Below are positions 21,482-32,061 of a stretch of DNA of 64,000 bases, in pieces. The position numbers and the translations under genes are program-made. How positions within the stretch are numbered: position 1 is the stretch's first letter; every line of letters starts with the position of its first letter. Origin of the DNA: Ypsolopha sequella (lineage: Eukaryota > Arthropoda > Insecta > Lepidoptera > Ypsolophidae); NCBI GenBank assembly GCA_934047225.1, contig OW204010.1, positions 762,294-826,293 on the forward strand. The letters run 5' to 3'. Below the pieces are notes generated by a model that worked only from the letters and a program-made list of their open reading frames with translations, did no database searches and had not been told where the DNA came from.

Positions 21482-22171
21482 GTGGTGGCAGCGTAAAGGG
21501 ATACTAAAATCCCCGGGACGTCTCTTGTGAAAATTGTGTGAAAGTGTTTCAAACAAAGGCCAGAACCTTTTTATAAAAGTTTAAATTTATCAAAGTGAAG
21601 TCTTACACGACGGGCGAACTCATCACCTAGACCTGCAACGGGTTTAGTACACGGGACAGCTCCAGCAGCGAGTGACATACTTCAGCACAGCATTCAGCTG
21701 TGTGACCAGCTCTACAGCGAGCGACATACTTCAGCACAGCATCCAGCTGTGTGACCAGCTCTACAGCGAGCGACATACTTCAGCACAGCATCCAGCTGTG
21801 TGACCAGCTCTATAGCGAGCGACATACTTCAGCACAGCATCCAGCTGTGTGACGAGCTCCATTAGCGAGTTCTTCATACTCCAGACGTGAGACCAATTAT
21901 TGTAGTTCCAGATGGACGTATCACTACTGTGAGTCAATTTATTTCTATCCACTTCCACAAGTGATAAGTGAAAAGTGTTTTTACCTTTTTTTTAAATTTT
22001 TTACTAGAAAGTTTTATTTCAAAAAGCTTTCATAAAACTTTTGTTCAAAACTTTATTGTAATTCAATTCACAGTAATAAAGCTCAGAGAGCAAGTAACAT
22101 CCACGATAAGATTTCTTCGAATTCAATCTCACTCGAACCTTCTAGCTAGACTAAACAATTCTTATCTCATA
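21482..22171 (+). promoter_or_regulatory. Leader with primer-binding-like site and 49-bp repeats
   Basis: The leader opens gtggtggcagcgtaaaggg, probably the tRNA primer site (tRNA not assigned). From 21672 to about 21867 a 49-bp unit (gcgacatacttcagcacagc, then atccagctgtgtgaccagct) is repeated four times at exact spacing (21672, 21721, 21770, 21819). Gypsy of Drosophila has an insulator of repeated protein sites in the equivalent place; a regulatory role here is inference by position only. Confidence 0.7.
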
Positions 22172-23128
22172 ATGACTGGTACTCAAAGCACTGACTTACA
22201 AGGAAAACAAATTATTTCAACAAGTCAGATAGATTTGAATATTTTAATTAAGTTTATAAATAAATATGATGGGAGCCGAGAAAAATTAAATTCATTTTTG
22301 AATAATTGTAAAAATGCGATTAGCCTTTGTTCCCCAAATCAACAAGATATATTATTCAAATTTATTTTGAGTCAATTGGAAGGTCGAGCTGAAACGGCAT
22401 GTTCCATAAAAGAGTTTCAGAATTGGACTCAACTTGAAGAGTTTTTAAAATCTCAATTCGGTGAACGTAAACATTATTCACACTTGCTCTCCGACCTTCA
22501 GGATTGCCGTCAATCGTCTAGCGAAACTGTTAATCAGTTTGCCCTTAATGATGAGTCTTGCTTATAAAAACTTTTAACAGAAATTAATATTTCTATTCTA
22601 ACAAGCAAAAAAGGTGAATTGGCAGGCCGTGTCGCTGCAATGCAGGATTTGGCTTTGCATACTTTTGTTACGGGTCTTAACCCGAAAATTGCAACTGTTG
22701 TTCGATGTCGCGACCCTAAGTCTTTAAATGATGCAATTAATTTAGCTGTTTCTGAAGAAAAAATTTACCAAGCATCTATTCGCAAGACTGTTGCATCATC
22801 ATCATCTTCGCATTCTAAAAATGTGATTTTTTCTAACAAATTTAAGCAGCCTTCTCAATCGAAGGACCACGCGAAGCCTCTCCACGAAGGTAAGTCTTCG
22901 AGTAAACCTGACCGGTTTTTCTGCAAATATTGCAAAACGGCGGGACACACCGTCGAATATTGACGCAAACGGCAACAAAATCATTCAGAGCGTCCCTCGA
23001 CCTCTAACAATCGCGTTCATAACGTAGATTTTATCGAATCCGATAACGAATCGGAATCTCAGAATTTTCAGAACGAACCTGAATACGACGTTGATGACAA
23101 TATCGTCAACGAACATTTAAACGAGTAG
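22172..23128 (+). pseudogene. gag, one frame with two in-frame stops
   Basis: ATG at 22172 (MTGTQSTDLQGKQ) is preferred over the alternative start upstream because the earlier frame is low-complexity leader. The frame is interrupted by TAA at 22565-22567 and TGA at 22961-22963, then ends at TAG 23126. The second stop falls exactly where the last Cys of the zinc knuckle would be: C-x2-C-x4-H-x4 is visible as CKYCKTAGH and then a stop, so the nucleic-acid-binding knuckle is destroyed. Gag would form the particle and package RNA. The C-terminal part is acidic. Confidence 0.85.
23116..23122 (+). promoter_or_regulatory. TTTAAAC slippery heptamer for -1 frameshifting
   Basis: In the gag frame it reads ..T TTA AAC, three bases before the gag stop codon TAG at 23126. 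A -1 slip enters the pol frame, which is open from 23122 to 25596. The fit of site, frame and position is exact. Confidence 0.8.
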
Positions 23129-23217
23129 GGTTTCCCGAATCGCGTCAGTCGGGAGACAAATCTTTCCAAAACGACGCCATACCCCAAAAACCTATGAAAT
23201 TACAGGTTTCTGATGTA

Positions 23218-23811
23218 TTGACTACACGACAGGGTAACCAGGCCCAAATAGGAAGTCACACATCTACTTTGTTGACTACACGACAGGGTAACCAGACCCA
23301 AATAGGAAGTCACACATCTACTTCATTGACTACACGACAGGGTAACCAGTCCCAAATAGGAAGTCATGCATCTACTTCATTGACTACACAACAGGGTAAC
23401 CAGTCCCAAATAGGAAGTCACGCATCTACTTTATTGACTACACGACAGGGTAACCAGTCCCAAATAGGAAGTCACACATCTACTTCATTGACTACACGAC
23501 AGGGTAACCAGTCCCAAATAGGAAGTCATGCATCTACTTCATTGACTACACAACAGGGTAACCAGTCCCAAATAGGAAGTCACGCATCTACTTTATTGAC
23601 TACACGACAGGGTAACCAGTCCCAAATAAGAAGTCACAAATCTACTTCATTGACTACACAACAGGGTAACCAGTCCCAAATAGGAAGTCACAAATCTACT
23701 GCATTGACTACACAACAGGGTAACCAGTCCCAAAAAGGAAGTCACTCAATTAATGCGATGACTATACAGCAGGGTAACCAACCCCAAACAGGAAGTCATA
23801 CACAAAATAAC
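23218..23811 (+). repeat. 54-bp in-frame tandem repeat at the pol N-terminus, 11 units
   Basis: Unit LTTRQGNQSQIGSHTST plus one residue, 18 codons, about 11 copies with R/Q, T/A/K and L/S variation. Because it is a multiple of three it keeps the pol frame. A higher-order triplet of units (R..TSTS, R..ASTS, Q..ASTL) is repeated, showing block duplication. Confidence 0.92.
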
Positions 23812-25699
23812 AACCACACTTTTACAGTGTCTACCGATTCTACAAAAAAATATTTGCCTTATGTTAAACTACAGACCAACCTCGCTAAAAGTGCTTTAAC
23901 CTTTTTGGTTGATACAGGATCGTCTGTAAGTTTGATTAAGAAGCAATCTATTGAGACTATGCCAAACATTATTCAAGATAAAATAAAGTTGAAAGGTATT
24001 GACGTAACTGGACTCTCCACTTTGACTTTAGGCCATTTCAACTTGTGTTTATTTCCTGACTTAGACGACTCCCCGATATATAAATTTAACTTAGCGGACA
24101 AAATAAATTTATCTTATGACGGAATCATTGGTAATGATCTTCTTAATGCTTTACAGTGCATGGTTGATTATAACAAAAACACCTTAAGAATTGGAAAAGT
24201 TACTTTGAGATTAAAATTTTCTGAACCTATTTACACGATTGCTCCAAGAACAGAAATGGTAGTCGAATGTTTCGTTTTGAATCCATTATTAAAGGAAGGC
24301 ATAATTATTGACCAAAAGATATCGGACGACCTTTTAGTGGCAAATTGTATAGTCAAGGTCAAAGACAATCAGCGTGTTAATATAACAGTTATCAATACTT
24401 CAGAAGGACCAATCACTTTCGAATCAAATCTCAATTTGAAACTTGAATCAATAAACAATGAACCTTTCGTGCCAGTTCATACTAGTTCTTTCAAATCAAA
24501 TGTTTCCAAAAGAACCAGACAAGTATTAAGTCAATTGAGAACTTCTCATCTTAATAAAGAAGAAACAATATCCCTGAATGAAGTTTGTTCTCAATTTTCC
24601 GACATATTTTATTCACCTAAAGATGAATTGAGCTATACTACAGCTCTTGAACACAAAATCAGGACAATAGATGACAATCCAATTCATACCAAATCATACA
24701 GATTTCCAGAGGTTCATAAGAAAGAAGTCGAAAAGCAAATAAATAAAATGCTCGATCAAAATATTATTTCACCATCAGTTTCTCCATGGTCTGCACCCAT
24801 TTGGATAGTCCCCAAGAAACTTGATGCAACAGGTCAACGAAAATGGAGAGTAGTCATCGATTACAGGAAATTGAACGACGTCACAATAGGTGAAACTTAC
24901 CCTATTCCACAAATAACGGAAATTTTGGATGAACTTGGAAAGAGTAAATACTTTTCAACGTTGGATCTTGCATCAGGTTTTCATCAGATATTGGTATCCC
25001 CTGATGACGCAACCAAAACAGCCTTCTCCGTACCTCAAGGTCACTTCCAATTTAACCGTATGCCGTTTGGGCTTAAGAATGCCTCTTCAACCTTTCAAAA
25101 ATTGATGAATACCTGTCTTTCTGGCCTCCAGGGCACACGATGCTTTGTCTATCTTGATGACATCGTAATTTACTCCCCAGACCTTAAATCGCACATTGAA
25201 AACATCACCGCCGTTTTCCAAAAACTTAGAAGTTTCAATCTCAAGTTGCAGCCTGACAAATGTGAGTTTCTTCGCAAAGAAGTAGCCTACCTTGGCCATG
25301 TCATTAGCAGTGAAGGTGTTAAACCTAATCCAGAAAAGATCAACTCTGTCACAGAATTTCCGATTCCCCAATGTGCAAAAGAAATAAAATCCTTTCTTGG
25401 CCTCGTCTCTTATTATAGACGATTTATCTCTGATTTCTCTAAAATCGCAAAACCATTAACAAACCTTCTTAAGAAAGAAGCTTATTTCAAATGGAAAAAT
25501 GAACAACAATTAGCTTTCGAAACCCTAAAAAATAAACTTGTCTCGGCTCCTACTTGCCTATCCAGACTTCAATCAACCGTTTGTACTCACATGTGATGCT
25601 AGCAACTTTGCCATTTCCGCCATATTATCCCAAGGTCCAGTAGGACACGATCGCCCTATTGCCTACGCGTCACGCACTCTGAATAAAGCTGAGTGTAAT

Positions 25700-26159
25700 G
25701 AGGGGTTTTCAAAGTCAAATTAAAAAAGAAAAAATAGTACCGAACGACACAATAGATGGCGCAGCCTGTACTAAAAGTGTCAAAAAAGTCTTCCTGGCAA
25801 CACTGGATTCTTTTGATTTTGACACTTCTTCTTTGCTTTTCTTTTTTATGGTCAATCCATGCCTCAAATGTATTATTGCTAAGATCCATTGTTCTTTCCG
25901 TAATTAGTTAAACTGTGTGTTCCTACATTTTTACAATTAGCTACAACGCATGGGCTGACCATGTTGAAAGTTGAATGAAATACCAAGCTATTAACGTAAG
26001 TAATATAGATAGAAAACAACATTGTTGGATTTAACAATTGAATTGACAATTTTTATCTTGCTTCCCACAGATTATAAAATAATCTTTGCTTTTTGACACT
26101 TGAAAGCAGGGTAACGCCATCTGTGTTTACTTGATCAAGTTCAGTCTGGAAAACCGCTC
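25700..26159. mobile_element. 460-bp MITE inside RNase H
   Basis: Inverted ends GAGGGGTTTTC and GAAAACCGCTC (one mismatch), with subterminal inverted pieces around tagatggcgc and cgccatctg. AT on both sides (25698-25699 and 26160-26161) fits a 2-bp target duplication; removing the element with one AT leaves the pol frame unchanged across the site. A TA duplication reading is also possible but would not. Confidence 0.8.
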
Positions 26160-27865
26160 ATTACTCTGTCACCGAAAAAGAAGCTCTTGCAGTAATATTC
26201 GGTGCAAGAACATTCCGTCCTTATCTGTACGGATTCCATTTCACAGTCTATACCGACCACCAGCCCCTCAAATACTTCTTTAAATGTTCTGATCCAAATT
26301 CACGACTTGTTCGTTGGCCCCTTAAAAATGGCAGATTACGATTATACAATCGAATACAAGATAGGCAAAACAAACAGTAATGCAGATGCTCTTTCTCGTT
26401 ACCCTATCCAAAAATTAGTCTCAGTCCATCCAATTACATCACCAAGTAATGTTCCCGACGAATGTCTAGATCTCATTCTAGATAACGAGCAACCCAGAGC
26501 AGGTACTTCCTCCGATAATAATCAAGATTTGATTGAGTTAACCGACTTGCTATCATCACCAGCTCAAGAAGACGATCTACTTTTTCAACCATCTCCTAAT
26601 CAATTTTCTAATGATAATTCTAATCCAACATTTTTGAATCCTTCATTGAATCCTCCAAACATAGATGACATTATTGGGACGGATCCTCCTTTAAACTTGC
26701 CAACAACCGAATCACCTCATTTAGATCAACCAGATGACGAAACTTACTCAAAATCCTTAAAAGCAACTTCTAGTAAAACATTTGCTTCAAATGTTACAAT
26801 CAAAGAACATAATGAAAGTATTCTTAAAAGTAACTGTAAGACTATTATCTTACCAACATCTATTGATCTTGATGACTCAAATCCTTATGTTGAAGAAATT
26901 GTTTCAAATTTGCAAGATTCTACAGATATCCTACAAAGAGAAAGGACTTTGTACTCTTTTATAACGTTTCAGAACAATAATAAAGAATATTTTTTCATTT
27001 TCCCCAAAGTATATCACTTTGAAAAATCTTCATATGAAGATTTGTTTAAAACCCTAAAACAATTGAGAAATGAACTCATAACCAACAATACAAAAGAAGT
27101 TGCAATTACAGATTTTAAAAATCCATTTGACAGCCATCAGTTTATCAAACTATATAATATGATCCTCTATTTATTTAATAACACTGGAATATGTGTACAC
27201 ATTTATCAAAACTCTCTGATTTACCCCTCACCCAGTGAAATTCAGAAAATACTAAAAGAAAACCATGATTTACCAATTGCTGGCCATGTCGGCTGTTCAA
27301 GAATGTTGAAACGATTACAAGAACGGTATCATTGGAAGGGTATGCGCAGTGATGTTGACACCTATGTAAAAAAATGTAGCTCGTGTCAAACAAATAAAGC
27401 GTTACGTCAAATAAATAGAGCACCAATGCAAATCACTACAACTTCAAGTAAACCATTTGACAGAATAAGTCTTGACATTGTTGGACCGTTACCAGAAACT
27501 GGACTTTTAAATCTTAAATTCATCCTCACTATACAGGATGATCTCACCAAGTATTCAGTAGCATATCCTATTGCAAATGTTACAGCTGAAGAAACATGCG
27601 AGTGTCTTGTACACTTTATATCAATCTTCGGAATCCCCAGAATGATATTAACCGATCAAGGGACTAATTTTACTGCTGACTTATTCAAAAAGACCTGTGA
27701 GTTCTTAAGAATAAAAAATTTATGGTCTTCGCCATACCACCCACAAACGCAAGGTGCTCTTGAACGAAGTCACTCTACTTTAAAAGAGTATTTGAAGTCT
27801 TACGTAAATGATAACCAGACAGACTGGCATAAATACGTTTAAATACGTTACGCATAAATACCGCA

Positions 27866-28303
27866 ATGTTGGCTTATAATAGCAATGTTCATACAATTAT
27901 CCAGTTTACACCATACGAACTCCTTTTTGGTAATAAGCCATTTATTCCCGACTCGGTTTACGAACTTCGCCAAGATGCAACATATCCAGAGTACATTAGA
28001 ATGCTACACCATCGCTTAAAACTTTCTCGTGAAAAAGCTCTTGAGCATATCCGAAATTCAAAAGAGAGATCTAAAACCTACTATGATCAACATTCAAGAC
28101 AGACTAGATACAAAGCAGGAGATTATGTTTATTTAAAAAATCACTTGAAATCTAGAAAATCACTTGCACCTGTATGGAAAGGTCCTTACAAAATTATTAA
28201 AATACATGGACACAACACACTTTCTCTCCTCATTAATAGACGACATATTAAACATCATTTTGATGAGGTTAAACCAGGACCCGAAGTTGTAAGGTCAGAA
28301 TAA
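27866..28303 (+). pseudogene. pol: integrase C-terminal part
   Basis: Continuation of integrase in a different frame, beginning MLAYNSNVHTIIQFTPYELL. The GPY/F-type module (VWKGPYKIIKIHGHNTLSL) near the end binds DNA in Gypsy integrases. The frame ends at a TAA just before env. The 23-bp gap to the previous frame carries a short duplication. Confidence 0.85.
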
Positions 28304-28321
28304 ATAAGTTTTTTTCATTAA

Positions 28322-30166
28322 CTTGAATTTTTCCGTCATTACAGCCTCCTAATAACCTGCAGTATTACATTGGCTAATTGTAATGAAGAAATCGTCGAAT
28401 CAATATCCAAGAACCCTGGTATCTACTTTGATCCTGTTGGCACAGCAAAGTTAGTCAACGACCATGTCCACCTGATTATTCCGGTAGACATATCCTTTAT
28501 CAATTTGCATATCCAAAATATTAAAACTGTTTTCGGTACAGTCAGGTTTCTATGTCAAAATAGTGAAGCATTTAATAAAATAGAATGCCATAATATGATT
28601 CAACCCTTAGATGCACTTTTTGACGATATAATCAAAGACTACGATTCCATATCTCACCTTATTTCTCAAAAATCAAAGAGGTCCGCCTGGTTCTCCGGTG
28701 TTGGAACAATATTTAAACACATCATTGGAACGTTAGATGAGGAAGATGCAATACGTTATAATAATGCCCTTCAAAATCTACACGACAATGATGCCAAACT
28801 AACATCTCTGGTAAGAGATAATCCAATCTTATCTAAATTAGCACTATCTAATTTTAATAACTCAATTCGTCAAATGAGTAAGAACGAAGCACGTTTGAAT
28901 GATGCCATTGAAAAACTTACTCTTACTACTAATAATATGTCAAATATAACGAATGCGTTAGTATCAAAGAATAATGTAAATGAAATTTTAAATGTTTTAC
29001 AATCTAGTTTGTTAACTTTGTCTTTTAAGTTAGAAGATATTGTTAATTCTATTCTATTTGCAAATAGCAATGTCCTACATCCTTCAGTCATTACACCCAA
29101 ACAATTGTTTAATGACATGTTAGATAATTTAAGATTTTTGCCTAGATTTAAAGAATTTCCTGTAAACTTAGAATTAAATAACATTCATATTTTGATAAAT
29201 GTATCAGAACTTATATCATATATTCTAGATAGTAAGATTATTTTTGTTCTTAAACTTCCTTTAGTATATTCTATGGAGTATAGTTTATTCAAGGTCATTC
29301 CAGTTCCAGTTCCACATAATGTCAGTGAACCGAACTCCTTTGCTTTAATGATTCCTACAAAACAATACTTAGGACTAAGTGAAGACAAATCAACATATGT
29401 AAATTTTGACGACTTAAATAATTGTAAAACAATTTTCAACCAGGCTTTCCTTTGTAATAACTTAGATATTTCCACAACCACAAGTAGTTCTGTATGTGAA
29501 ATTGACATTGTAACAAAAGTAACCACAAGGTTACCAAGAGAATGTAAAACTAAATTCCTGTATGGAAACTTAGATATTTGGCATAGACTTAACGATAACA
29601 AATGGTTGTTTGTACAATCCCAACCAACTAAGATTTCTATAGAATGTAACGCTGAACTCATAGACAAAACTATATTAGGTACAGGTATACTTCATATTAA
29701 ACCTGAATGTACTGTATTCTGTGAGAATGTTAAGTTACTCAGTAGAGTTAGTCCTAAGATAAAAATAAATAGAATAAGCTTAGATTTTGACTTGACAAAA
29801 GATCAGTGTTGTAATTTTGATAAATTTAAACAATGAAACGTCAATCTCAGTATTCCAAAATTCTCAAGTATAGATCTTAGCGATTTGAAAATTTTGAAAC
29901 AAATGTCTGATAAATTGATTGATGAATCTAAAACAGTGATTGTTCCTAACGATAAACTAAGTAATCATATTAGTTTTCCTATTTTAAGTACATTTTCAAT
30001 TATTTTATGTTTAAACTTAATTTTGTATACTTGTAAATCAAGTAAATGTCTGAAACACTTTCGCAAGGTTTATAAAGCAGATAATTCTGATAACTGCTTT
30101 TCTTCCAATCATCATACCGAAATAGTTGAAGAGTCTGTTCCTCAACCAAGACTAAGAATAGAGTAA
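28322..30166 (+). pseudogene. env: fusion glycoprotein of the errantivirus / baculovirus F type
   Basis: The frame is open from 28322 and lacks an ATG near its start. It carries a signal-like hydrophobic stretch (LLITCSITLA) right after a splice acceptor, and then the ectodomain. A basic cleavage site (KSKR) precedes SGVGTIFKHIIGTLDEEDA, the conserved fusion-peptide region of this family. An in-frame TGA at 29834-29836 separates the ectodomain (488 codons from 28370) from the membrane anchor and tail (29885-30166; hydrophobic ISFPILSTFSIILCLNLILY). The anchor would therefore be lost and the copy is likely non-functional. Such proteins mediate membrane fusion in related insect retroviruses. 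Confidence 0.85.
28328..28344 (+). promoter_or_regulatory. Probable env splice acceptor
   Basis: tttttccgtcattacag ends in CAG at 28342-28344 directly upstream of the signal-like segment in the env frame. In gypsy, env is made from a spliced RNA whose start codon lies in the leader exon; the missing ATG here fits that plan. Confidence 0.6.
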
Positions 30167-30218
30167 AATAACATAAACTTCGCCTAATGTTGCGTAAGTT
30201 TACTCTTAAACAGGGGGT

Positions 30219-30449
30219 TGTTATAGGATTCATATGTATAGTAATCTGCCCTGTTTCTAATATTTTCCATTAGAGTCAGCAAAATACATTATACAAAACT
30301 CCTAGACCGCTCCGCGGCCCTTCAGTTCGTCACAGCCCGCGTCGCGTTCCAGACATAAACTTTTAAAGGCAATTTTTATTAAAGAGTTTTATTTTGTCTA
30401 AAAGATTATTTCCTTTTTTAAAAAGACTCTTCCGAGGCCGATCCTAACA
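30219..30449 (+). repeat. 3' LTR
   Basis: 231 bp, TGTTATAGG to CCTAACA. It is preceded by a purine-rich aaacaggggg tract (30208-30217), the likely plus-strand primer, and followed by GTTC at 30450-30453. Confidence 0.95.
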
Positions 30450-31386
30450 GTTCCATATTAGGGCCCTTGCTGTTTTTAATTTACATAAATGACCTTCCTT
30501 ATTTAGTTAAAGACTTAACGAAGATAGTATTACTTATTCGTAGTCACTTATTTTTAAAGTTAATAGACGTAAAGATATCCTTGACGGCGCGAATACAACT
30601 TTATCACTGGTGCTTGATTGGTTTACTGTAAATAATTTAGTTTTAAACGCAAAAAAGACAAAGTGTACAAAATTTACGTTACCAAATGTAATTCAAGTGG
30701 ATGGTAATTTGCTTTTGCAGGGGTCCAAGCTGGAGTTAGTTAACGAAACTAAGTTTTTGGGCATTACGGTAGACTCTCGTCTTCAGTGGGGTCCCCACAT
30801 AGAAGCCCTATGTGGTAGACTTAGTTCAGCCGCATACGCTGTTAGACGCATAAGACAAATTACTGATGTAGATACTGCTAGACTAGTCTATTTTAGTTAC
30901 TTTCACAGCGTTAGGTCATACGGCATGCTGTTATGGGGTAGAGCCGCGGATACAGACGCAGTCTTTGTTTTGCAGAAGAGAGCAATTCGGGCTATTTATA
31001 ATATGAAGCACCGGGAATCATTAAGAGAAAAGTTCAAAGAAATTAATATATTAACGGTTCCTTGTGAATATATTTACCAAGTCCTTAGATATATCAGAAA
31101 AAATGTTGAGTCTTTCCCAAGGCTTGGTAAGCAACATTGTAAGGAAACCAGAAATAAGCATAAACTGGCTTTTCCAAAAATCAGACTCGCTAAGGTGAGT
31201 ACCTCTTTCGTAGGACATGGTATAAGATTTTACAATAAACTTCCAAAGGAGGTCCTTACTTTGTCAGAGAATAAGTTTAAACTGTATATTAAGCAGGGCC
31301 TATTGAAAAAGGCATATTATAAAATAAATGAATATTTGGATGATGGTGAAGCATGGTTTTACAGTGATAATGATAATAAGTTATAA
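30450..31386 (+). pseudogene. LINE reverse transcriptase, C-terminal half
   Basis: After ILGPLLF.IYINDL the region that should hold the catalytic F/YADD (about 30515-30545) is scrambled by small deletions, so no ADD remains. The frame from 30610 (258 codons) is intact: ETKFLGITVDSRLQWG, SYGMLLWGRAADTDAVF, LQKRAIRAIYN and a C-terminal FYNKLPKEVLTL. It resembles the LINE at 16816 in plan but is a different family. Confidence 0.82.
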
Positions 31387-32061
31387 TTTAATTAAATAGT
31401 AAAATTTCTTAACTTATGATTCCTCTAAGGTGTAAACATTAATTGATTACAGATTGTAAAAGGAAAAGGAATATATGAGACAGGTAGACAAAGATATATA
31501 TGTTTTTCTTTTTTTCATTAACCTGAATTCCTGCTGTCTTGTATTTTCTTATCCCTTGGTTAAAGTAGATATAAGTCATATATTGTATAGTATAAGTTTT
31601 ATGTTGAAAAAAAAAAGACAAGATCTTGCTAAGTTTCTTGCCCTTCTTCTTAGCAAGACTAATCGAATGGGCGGAGGTAGGCATGTATGTATGTAATATG
31701 TAATATGTATGTAATATTTAACCTATTAGTATGTAGTATATAGGATGGGATTTGGTCGGCCGCCTGGATTCGTGCTGGGGGCTCGGTTGGTGATCATTGA
31801 ACCTTGTTCCTGGTCCCTGGCCGGGTCTCCGGTGTGGGTTCGGACGGCTGATTGGATTTTACCTTGTATAATATATATTTTACCTATCATTATAGTCGTA
31901 AATATATTGCTACATAAATTAAATAAACCTTTAATTTAGTTCATGTACATTTATTATTTTATTACATATAATTTCTTTATTAGATTAAATTTGACGTATA
32001 AAAGTGGATATATCTATACCTGCTTTCCAAAATAAACTATTTGAATTTGAATTTGAATTTA
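30450..32061 (+). mobile_element. LINE remainder inserted into the 92-bp satellite
   Basis: Continues part 1 from the middle of the GVPQGSILGP motif. A 3' UTR from 31387 has cttgctaagtttcttgccc and the gatttggtcggccgcctgga block shared with 43712-44275, and the tail repeats GAATTT. AAT (or TAAT) is shared by the left junction (ctaacgtaat) and the right junction (taatggtgtaccc), a plausible short target duplication. Confidence 0.85.

Larger units (their letters stand above)
23122..27842 (+). pseudogene. pol: protease, reverse transcriptase, RNase H, integrase (broken)
   Basis: Open from the slippery site to 25596. First come 18-residue repeats (see below), then a retropepsin with DTGS near 23910. 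The reverse transcriptase follows, with WRVVIDYRKLN, MPFGLKNA and YLDD near 25150. A frameshift near 25553 moves to the RNase H frame (TCDASNFAISAILSQ), which a MITE interrupts at 25700-26159. A further shift lies near 26320 (before YDYTIEYK). Integrase follows with an HHCC-type finger (HVGC, C-x2-C as CSSC), catalytic D (LDIVGP), D (TDQGTNF) and E (ALERSHS). The frame ends at 27842, where a duplicated aaatacgtt shifts it. A roughly 250-residue acidic spacer separates RNase H and integrase, longer than usual. Confidence 0.88.
21249..30449 (+). mobile_element. Gypsy-family LTR retrotransposon with env (errantivirus-like)
   Basis: Complete structure: 233-bp left LTR, primer-site-like gtggtggcagc, repeat-rich leader, gag, pol, env, polypurine tract and 231-bp right LTR, with a 4-bp GTTC target duplication. 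The LTRs differ at only a handful of positions, so insertion was fairly recent. However, gag has two in-frame stops, pol has frameshifts and a MITE, and env has a stop. An old or mobilised-in-trans copy is possible. Related elements are endogenous retroviruses of insects. Confidence 0.93.

Noticed and set aside
22802..22984. Minus-strand ORF over gag
   Set aside because: Shadow of the gag coding frame. The same applies to 25087-25371, 27175-27426, 28870-29184 and 29185-29667.
25698..26161. MITE with TA target duplication
   Set aside because: Possible on sequence, but the AT reading leaves the RNase H frame continuous, which the TA reading does not, so AT was preferred.
31745..31939. 64-codon ORF repeated at 43953-44147
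   Set aside because: It is part of the LINE 3' UTR, after the RT stop in the full copy.
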